DNA of 64,000 nucleotides. Origin: Heterohyrax brucei. Taxonomy: Eukaryota > Chordata > Mammalia > Hyracoidea > Procaviidae. Both the position numbers and the translations under genes were made by a program. Where the stretch lies: assembly GCA_028571685.1 (NCBI GenBank), contig CM053166.1, positions 56,878,111-56,942,110 on the forward strand, written 5' to 3'. Shown here in pieces: positions 56,250 to 64,000 of this stretch (position 1 is its first letter; each line of letters starts with the position of its first letter). The notes under the pieces were generated by a model. That model had not been told where the DNA came from and did no database searches. It saw only the letters and a program-made list of their open reading frames with translations.

Positions 56250-58060
56250 TCACGCCGGTGCTTTTTTATATTATGAAAACTTAGCTAACTAGGGTTTTAT
56301 TTAATCATTATTAACCAATTATACCAGTGGCTTTATGCGTTTTTTTAAAAACATTTATTTTCTCTGTGTCGTGAGATTCAGTATAAGGTAAGTGTTTTAA
56401 TTACCATTCTTGTTATTGAATTGATACAGAGTATGTGATAAACTCACAGTTGACTTCAGGTAGGAAAGGCTTAAGTTTTCCTCTATTTTTAAAGACATGC
56501 AACTGCTTGGTAATAGGATAAGACTTAGGGTTATAATTTTATCCCTTAAAAGACTTACATTAGAATTTTGAATTTAGTGATTATGTAAGAGTTTAGTAGG
56601 AGAATTCCCTGCCCCTGCAAACCATACTTGGGTTTAGTATTAGCTGCTTCTGACTCTTCTTTGGAAAGACCATCAGATCATTTCTCTGAATAACATCAAG
56701 GTGGGAAGTTTTGAGAACATGCATTTAGTAGTACCTGTCTTTTCTACCACTTACTGCAGGATGCCTTTAACACTTGGTGTTAAACCTTCATAGAATGGAA
56801 GAAATTTTTGTTTTCTCTTTTGCCTCTCATTGAAGTATAAATAATAGCTGATGCTCAACTACACAAGGAAGAAAACAACACTGTTATAAAATCACACAAG
56901 TATTTGCCAGCATCCTCACCCACTTGCCAAGTTTATGGAGGTGAGGGTGTTTTTGCCGCCTAAGCCCCCAAACAGTTCCCACTGTGACCCCCACAGAACC
57001 CAACAGTGCCTATATTTGAGGAACAAGAATCTAGAATGGTACATAGTGGTTAAAATCCATTTTTCTTTCACAAGTTTCTTAACGTAAATATTGCCATGGA
57101 AGTTAGATTGTTATGATTAAATATGAAGTAAACCAATCAATGCATTTGTAATTTAAAACTGATGAGACTTTTAAGTTCTAGGGGAAGAAAAATAAATGAA
57201 TTACATGACAGCTCTAATCCTTATAGGGTAAATGGCAAGAGCATCCTTCTGTCTATGTTAGGCAGAAAGCAATTAATTAAAATAAATGTTCTGCCAAAAT
57301 TATTATACCTGTTGCTGATGATTTGCTCTTAAATTAAGTCTAATTTGTTTAGGAACATAAATCACAGTGTTGAGATTTGTGTGAGAGGCAGGAAGGCTAG
57401 ATTCCACTGACACTGAAAGAGAAAAATCCAATCACTTTACATCTAGTTGATGGAGTATTCCACAGTTATAAAATGTCTGAGCTTCTACACGTGGTAGATA
57501 CTACATCTGATTTAATTCTATTAGGAATAACATAGAATCAGCTTTTATTTTCTTTCTGTCTTTCTTGAAGGAGTTATGTTCTGAATCTTTTTTCATTGGT
57601 AACAGATAATATGAAGACTGTGAACTTTTTAATGGAAGATCAACAATATATAAGGAAGTAGGAACTGGGGTCAGTGGCCATGCCTGCTGAGTCATGCAGT
57701 GGCATCAAGCTTTGTAACCTTGGACTTGGGTAAAGTTTCTTTTTTAGCCTTTTCATGGCAGAATGACTGAGTACGTGACAGTTTCCTAGGAAAATAAAGA
57801 GTTGCCTGAGAAGCATTGTGATTAAAATGCATCAAGTCCTAAAGATAAACTCAGCTTATTGCTTTCACCACTTAACTAGTTGAACAGTCTTGGGAATATC
57901 CCTTAATCTCTCTGAATCAAAAAGTTTAATCTCTGTAATGGGGTGGTAACACTCCAGGTTTGTGAAAATTCGCATTCAGTGGGATAACATGGTCTCTGGT
58001 TTGTGAATGCTTAATAAACCATAATACCATTACTGAAATGCGAGGAACTCAGCTTGTACT
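56250..58060. other. Downstream intergenic sequence
   Basis: A/T-rich, with no gene seen. A MIR-like stretch lies near 57860-58030 (cttgggaatatcccttaatc). I looked for a single-exon mitochondrial pyruvate carrier-like gene (MPC1L lies downstream in human) and did not see one. Confidence 0.5.
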
Positions 58061-58064
58061 CGTT

Positions 58065-59660
58065 GTGCCATTGATGTATTAGCCAATTTCCTGGTTACAA
58101 ACCATAGAAACAGACCTTGGTTAAATTTTGTTATTTATCCTGCTAATGTCCTTTTACTAGACCAGGATCCAGTCCAGGAGCACACATCGCATTTAGTTGT
58201 CCTGTTTCCTTAAACCAAACACCCACTGCTGTTGAGTCGATTCCAACTTATAATGACCCTGTAGACTGAGTAGCACCGTCCCATAGAGTTTCCAAGGAGT
58301 GCCTGGTGGTTTCAAACTGCTGACCTTTTGGTTAGCAGATGTAGTATCTAACCACGAGGCCACCATGGTTTCCCATGTCTCCTTAGTCTCCTTTAATCTG
58401 CGACAGTTGACTTCTGAAGAGTGTTGGCCAGACAGTACTTTTTATCTTCGCTTTTTTTGTTGTTGTTGTTTTAAATACTGTGCTTTAAATGAAAGTTTAC
58501 TACCCAAGTCTTGACCAGACGATTTAAAGACTGTCCCACGATTTGGGTTGATTTGATGTTTTCTCCTGATTAAATTCAGGTTAGGTGTTTCGGGAAATGA
58601 TAACATAGAAGTGGTGGGTGGTGGCCAGTCTCAGGAGGCTCATAATGGAAATAGGTCTGGTTTTGGGTGATGTTAACTTTGGTTAAGATGATATGTGTCT
58701 GCCAGGTTTCTCCACCATAAAGCTACTGTTTTTTTTCTCTGTAATTATAAAGTAGATTGTAAGGAGATACTTTTAAGACTATGTACCCCATTTTTCATTG
58801 TATATTTTCACCCACTGATGATTCTTTCCTGAGACTGTTCCTGGGCTCTTTGCCAAAGGACGATTTTCTGTTTCTATCATTCGTATATTTATTAATTGGT
58901 ATTGTACTGAAGAGCTTTCCCTCCTTCCCCATTTACTTTTATTAGTGTGAACTCGTAGATACTTGTTTTAGTCCTTATGTTATGATCCATTGCCATCAAT
59001 TCGTTGCTCAGTTGTCCCAGATTTAGCCATTGGGTGCCCTTTTGAACTGTTTTGACATTTGCCCACTTTGTGTGTGCATGTTTTTTTTTTTTTTTATCAT
59101 GGTGAAAAATTACTCAACAAAACATGGCGCCAGTGCAACAGGTTTCTCTACATGTGACATTGATTGCGTTCTTCATGTTGTGCAACCACTCTCACTGTCC
59201 TTTTCCAAATTATTTCACCACCATTAAACTCCACGCCCCTAAATAAAAACTTATCTTCTCCCTCTCCCTCCTACCCCTCGTAACCTCTGATAAGTAAGAT
59301 CATACAGTATTTGCATTTATGTGACTGACTCACCATCACTCAGCATAATGTTTTCAAGGTTCATCCATGTTGTGTGTATCAAGACTTCATTTCTCGAAGC
59401 TTCTGTTCTCTTTATGGCTGAGGAGTATTCCATTGTAAAGATATACTGCACACTGTTGATCCATTCCTCTGTTGATGGACACTTTGGTTGCTTCCACCTT
59501 TGGCTGTGGTGAATAGTGCTCCCAGGAACACTGGTGTTGAAGTCTCTGTTGCAGTCCTAGGAGTGCAGTTGCTGTGTTTTGACTTTTTGAGGAACCACCA
59601 AGCTATTTTCCATAGCAGCTGTACCATTTTACATTCTCACAGCAATGGACAAGGGTTCCC
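58065..59660 (-). mobile_element. Old L1 3' region, interrupted by SINE
   Basis: Minus-strand L1 3' UTR (tttagttgtcctgtttcctt; gattctttcctgagactgttc) and, after about 59080, ORF2-end sequence (cagcataatgttttcaagg, ttgatggacactttggttgc). Confidence 0.75.
58211..58373 (-). mobile_element. AfroSINE nested in L1
   Basis: ccaaacacccactgctgttg to ggccaccatggtttccc. Confidence 0.9.
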
Positions 59661-59775
59661 CATCCTTTTTTGAGAACCACAAGATGTTTTATGAACTATG
59701 TTTTAATGTTAACCAGCAGCATACCTGTATGTGATGGAGAGGATAAGGAAAGAAAAAGTGGAATCTGTTGAAATA

Positions 59776-59804
59776 CACACACACGCACACATACACATGC
59801 ATGA
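59776..59804 (+). repeat. (AC)n microsatellite
   Basis: Interrupted acacacacacgcacacatac tract. Confidence 0.8.
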
Positions 59805-59809
59805 CAAAG

Positions 59810-60535
59810 TGAGGAAGGAGTTAAGGGTAGATGTTATTGTCACTTCAAAAGATAACAAAATCATGGTTATGTTTTAGTACCTTTTGGTACCCTGTACTGT
59901 CCGCTAACACCTCAGCTAATTCTTCACCCATCACAGAAACCCCTCTATTCTGAAGACAGAAGTCATCTTCCAATAACTGGCCAGAAGACCAAGTCCACTG
60001 GGCTATTCAACCTGTGGTCCACAAATTGGTGCCATTCTGTGGACTCTTCCTCTCTGTCATGTTACAAATACAAAAAAGCTATCTGAACAGCCAGCCTTTT
60101 GGTTAGTGCTTGACCATTGTGCAATGAGAGCTCCTTGAAGCCAGCACTACAGTGTTACAATTTTTGCTTTAAACAGTCATATGTCTTTTAAAGGTACTGT
60201 GGGAAGAAATGTAAGCATAATGTCTCAGACATTAATGCATATATTAACCATTTCAGTGCTCTTCTTGTAGATTTGAGTTACTATGGGATGTTGCTTTTCT
60301 CCAGTCTCAAGAACGTACTCGAGTATTGCCTATAGCATATGTCTGCTAGTGATGAGTTCTCCTTGGCCAGGTCTTCAGCTCTGTGTGCCTTTCTGAAAGC
60401 CTCTTGACGTGCTGCCAGTAAGGCCCTCTGACTCTCACAGCTTTGTGTTTTTCACGGTTTAAATTGGTGATTGATTGCCCTGAGCTTATCATTTTATCTC
60501 TGAAAAGTGTCACTGGCATTGACGAAATTAAATCT
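59810..60535. other. Intergenic stretch without recognised feature
   Basis: A short SINE-like head fragment may lie near 60085-60140 (ttttggttagtgcttgacc). Nothing else recognised. Confidence 0.4.
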
Positions 60536-60538
60536 TGC

Positions 60539-60693
60539 CTGACCCTGGTGGCGTAGTGGTTAGGTGCTGTGGCTGCTAATCAAAAGGTCAGCAATTCAAA
60601 TCCACTAGGTACTCTTTGGAAACCCTAGGGGGCAATTTGTACTCTGTCCTATAGGGTTGCTATGAATTGGAATTGACTTGATGGTGATGGGTC
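60539..60693 (+). mobile_element. AfroSINE
   Basis: gaccctggtggcgtagtggt to gatggtgatgggtctatg; very close to the consensus head. Confidence 0.9.
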
Positions 60694-60780
60694 TATGATC
60701 TTGAAGAGCAGCATTCATTAAAGAAATCTCCCCACCTTTCTGAGTTCTGGAAAATGGCTTACTGCAAAGACCTGTCCAAC

Positions 60781-60943
60781 CAAAACTGAAAAGCCAAACC
60801 CATTACCATTAAGTCCAGCTCATAGCACCCCTATAGGACAGAGTAGAACTGCCCCAGGTGGTTTTCAAGGAGTGTCTGGTGGATTCGAGGTTGCTGACCT
60901 TTTGGTGAGCAGCCAGGCAAACAACTGTGCCACCAGGATTTCC
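60781..60943 (-). mobile_element. AfroSINE
   Basis: agccaaacccattaccattaa to gccaccaggatttcc. Confidence 0.88.
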
Positions 60944-60944
60944 A

Positions 60945-61349
60945 GACAGCCTTAATGAGCTCCTCTGTTTAAATCTCTCTGACAGTCCTCTATCTCAGCC
61001 ATTACAATCTCCAGGTACCTAACCAGAGACCCTGACCTCTCTTTCCCAACCCCTGGGTCTCCCAGGATCCAGGCAGCCTTATCACAAGACAGTCCAGCAT
61101 TTGGAGCCAAATGGTCCTAATTGCAAACTCAGTAAATCACTCACCCATCCCAATGACCAACCCCCTTGGCTTTCTTCAGTGCACTTCTGCTAGCCCACCA
61201 CAGCTTTTCCAGACCTTGCAGTCCTTTGATTTGCAGGAGTCAAACAGACTTGAGTCTGTCCACTCCCCATTACCACAGTCTCCTTCCCTCGTATTGCAGT
61301 TTCCTTGCCTCCTTCTGTGATCCTCCCAGCTTCTTTGAATAAAGTTGTC
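60945..61349. other. Intergenic stretch without recognised feature
   Basis: C/T-rich, ending in tttgaataaag. It may be an old LTR or repeat, but I cannot assign it. The open frame at 61111-61320 has no recognisable motif. Confidence 0.4.
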
Positions 61350-61545
61350 CCCTAAGTGGCGCAAAACGTTAAGCATCCTCTGCTGCTAACCAAAGGGGGA
61401 CAGTTGAAATCCACTCAGAGGTGCCTTGGAAGAAAGAGATCTGCCTCTAAAGGATCACAGCCGTTGAAAACCCTGTGGAGCAAGGTTCTATTCTCACACA
61501 CATGGGGTCTCCGTGAGCTGGGACCTGCTTGATAGTAATTGGTTC
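61350..61545 (+). mobile_element. AfroSINE, long variant
   Basis: cctaagtggcgcaaaacgtta, ctcagaggtgccttggaag and gggtctccgtgagctggg. Confidence 0.75.
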
Positions 61546-62107
61546 ACCTGTTTTAACTTTGATGCAACTTTTTCTTTAACAGTGTATAGCACCAGCCACC
61601 CAGTTTCACAGCCCTGGTGATGACTGTTGAACCTCTCCAGTGCCAGAGGTGCTTCAGAGACAGTGCATTGTATTTCAGCTGTCTCAAGGCCCAGTTCCCC
61701 CAGGTTAGCCATTGCAGAGCTACCACAGAGGTTCTCATTGCCAGCCAGCTGGTAAGTGACCCAAGTGTAGAATCTCATCCTTAGTGTTTGCCTCCTAGGA
61801 CTGTTATGACACCACTGCCTTAGGTCAAGGCCCTAGAAGCAGAGCCTGAAACAAGAATTGAGGTACCAGTGATCAACTGAGTGGGTGTCTTTACGGAGTG
61901 ACACAGGGTAAGGGTGGGGGAAGAACCAAGCAAGAATGTAGTCTTAGGTAAAGTCTAGTCTTGGATTGATGATTGACTCATAGGAAGAAGTCTGAAGCAT
62001 AAGTCACACCCTAGAGTTGTCCTCCCTGTGAAACAAGGTGGCTGGCCTTTTGTATGTGAGTTGGAAATTGAGTCAACGACAGTGAGGTTGGTTTCGTTAT
62101 TAATCAG

Positions 62108-62300
62108 TGGGAGTCTCTGGATGGTACAAAACAGTTCAGCAAAAGGCTGGAGGCTTGAGTCTACCCAGAGGTGCCTTGGAAGAAACACCTGGCTGTCTAC
62201 TTCAAAAAAGGCAGTCATTGAAACTCTATGGAGCACAGTTCTACCCTGACACAGGTGGGGTTGCCATGAGTTGGAAATGAACTTGACAGCTACTGGGTTA
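62108..62300 (+). mobile_element. AfroSINE, long variant
   Basis: gggagtctctggatggtaca, cagaggtgccttggaagaaac and ggttgccatgagttggaaat. Confidence 0.75.
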
Positions 62301-62513
62301 TCAAAATGGCAAGGGCATATCCTCTTACAGCCAGTAATTCCACTTCCCAGGAATTTCAGGAGTTTGCCCCACAGATACATTAGCAGACATGGAAAGTGAT
62401 CCATGTACAAAGTCATCTATTTGACTATTCACCTACTCCTTCCTTCATTCAGCGCATATGTATTTGTAATAGAAAAAAGAAACAACCTAAACGTCTATCA
62501 ATAAACACCCTCT

Positions 62514-62679
62514 GCACCCCCCAAAAAAACATTGCAGATGAGTGAATTCCAACTCATTGTAACCCTGTAGGACAGAGTAGAATCACCCCACAGGGTTTCC
62601 AAGGAGTGGTTGGTGGATTCAGACTGCTGTCCTTTTTGGTTAGCAGCCAAGCTCTTACCACTGCACTGCCAGGGATCCC
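62514..62679 (-). mobile_element. AfroSINE
   Basis: A-rich tail, then ttccaactcattgtaaccctg to ctgcactgccagggatccc. Confidence 0.88.
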
Positions 62680-63271
62680 ATTTCTCAGTAGGGGTGATTA
62701 AATACATTATAGAATGTCATGAAGAAGCTGCGACAACCGAGCAAGGAGGCTCTGCATGTTTCACTATAGAGCGCTCTCCAATACAGTTTTAAGGACACAA
62801 TGCTGAATAGAGCATACATTGTGTTAAAAGGTAGGAAATGGAGTATGTACTCTTATTTGCTTGTACCTGCATTTTAAAAATCTCTGGAAGGTTGCAGTGG
62901 CTGCCCAGTTGGGGAACAGGACTGGGCAGATGGGAAACAGAAATTAGGAGACCTTTCACTGAACGTCTGGTTATACTTCTTATTTCTGAACCATTTTGAA
63001 CTCTCAGCTATGGAGGACTAGGGTGATAGCAAGAGACAGGAAGCCTTTCCCTTCCCCTGCCCTCTCTCCACCTCTCAGGTATGGATTTTGTAGCCACCTG
63101 AGCACCATTCTCTAATGGAGCCACCACTTATCTTTCCTACTCCAGCTCTCGGGGGTAATTTTAAGGTCTGTTTTTGAAAAGCTTTCCAGCTGTACCCCCA
63201 GGGCCACTTCTGAGATCCCCTAGGAGGTGAGAATATGAGGGTTTCCCTAACCACCACACCCTGACTACATG

Positions 63272-63475
63272 GCTTCCCTGGGTGGTGCAAACAATTACTG
63301 TTCTCAGCTGCTAACGGACAGGTTGGAGAGTCAAGTCCACACAGAGGCACCTTAGAAGAAAGGTGTGGCAACCAACATTCAGAAACTCCACCAAGGAATA
63401 CACTATGGAGCATAGTTCAGCTCTGACACATACGGGGTTTCCATGAGTAGGCATTGACTCCAGGACAACTGGTTT
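63272..63475 (+). mobile_element. AfroSINE, long variant
   Basis: gcttccctgggtggtgcaaac, cacagaggcaccttagaagaa and ggtttccatgagtaggcattg. Confidence 0.75.
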
Positions 63476-63643
63476 GGTTGCTTTCGATCAGTCATAGACT
63501 GATCTTCACCCTGGGGGGATGACATCACATCCCAGACAGGGTGGTTCCTGTAGCCAAGTATAAGTGTGTGTGAAGGTGGGCAGTTGAGAGCTGTCAACAG
63601 CCTATGCTTACAGGAGCTGCAGTGCAGGCAGTGGGTGGGGCGC

Positions 63644-64000
63644 TGTCTCGGTCATCTAAGGCACCATATAACAGAAATATCACAAGTGGGTGACTTCAGC
63701 AAATAGAAATTTATTCTCTCATGGTTAAGGAGGCTATAAGTCCAAATTCAGGGTTTTCAGCTCTAGGAGAAGGCTTTCTCTCCCAGTCGGCTCTGGGTAA
63801 AGGTCCTGGTCATCAATCTTCCCCTAGTCTAGAAGCTTCTCAGTGCAGGGACCCTGGGTCCAAAGGACACACTAGTCTCCTGGCTCTTCTTTCTTGGTAG
63901 TAAGAGGTCCCTCTCTTCTGCTGTTTTATATCTTAAAGGAGATTGACTCAAGATATAACCTAGTTCCCATAGATTGTTTCCTACCTTATTAACATAACTG
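63644..64000 (-). mobile_element. MaLR/MLT1-like LTR, cut by window end
   Basis: Begins TGTCTCGGTCATCTAAGG and shares acaagtgggtgacttcagc and agaaatttattctctcatgg with the other minus copies. It continues past 64,000. Confidence 0.75.

Noticed and set aside
61494..62416. Minus-strand frames of 94 and 153 codons
   Set aside because: Both overlap AfroSINE copies and show no protein family resemblance.

Overview
The window is nuclear DNA from a placental mammal, very probably an afrotherian of the elephant lineage. The main evidence is dozens of copies of one tRNA-headed SINE (AfroSINE type; head of the form tggtggygtagtggttaag, minus-strand copies starting near aaaccaaacccactgc). With it are old RTE-type LINEs that share the SINE's 3' end, and L1 copies with an unfamiliar 3' UTR. 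All family names come from memory; no database was searched.

The only intact gene I can support is ATP6AP2 (prorenin receptor, V-ATPase accessory protein 2). It lies on the plus strand from a CpG-rich, TATA-less promoter near 31.8-32.07 kb to a poly(A) signal at 56,220. All nine coding exons are present with consensus splice sites: 32074-32110, 37459-37589, 38916-39047, 43026-43121, 43287-43424, 44241-44294, 45354-45503, 48769-48888 and 55183-55377. They join in frame to 1,053 nt, or 350 residues plus stop, the length I recall for the human protein. Signal peptide, furin-type RKTR site (residues 275-278), transmembrane helix and C-terminal tail are all recognisable.

Layout. 1-3.4 kb: decayed endogenous retrovirus pol (reverse transcriptase, RNase H and integrase remnants), broken by an LTR and a very short SINE-tail insertion. 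3.4-31.5 kb: repeat-filled intergenic DNA with two long-TIR mariner derivatives, several MaLR/MLT1-like solo LTRs with 5-bp target duplications, two solo LTRs with 6-bp duplications (one inside an L1, one inside another LTR), L1 3' ends, a degenerate RTE of about 3.3 kb (25.48-28.80 kb) and many SINEs. 31.5-56.2 kb: ATP6AP2, with repeats in its introns. 56.2-64 kb: downstream intergenic DNA with L1, SINE and LTR copies. In human the gene lies on the X chromosome between BCOR and MPC1L/CXorf38; none of those neighbours is seen here.

The most unusual material is in how the retroposons inserted. Several insertions are only 16-37 bp long and carry just the last bases of an AfroSINE/RTE tail, flanked by target duplications. 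One 171-bp insertion joins that tail to an unrelated 5' body between exact 16-bp duplications. One SINE sits between direct repeats of about 75 bp. One LTR is inserted five bases inside another.
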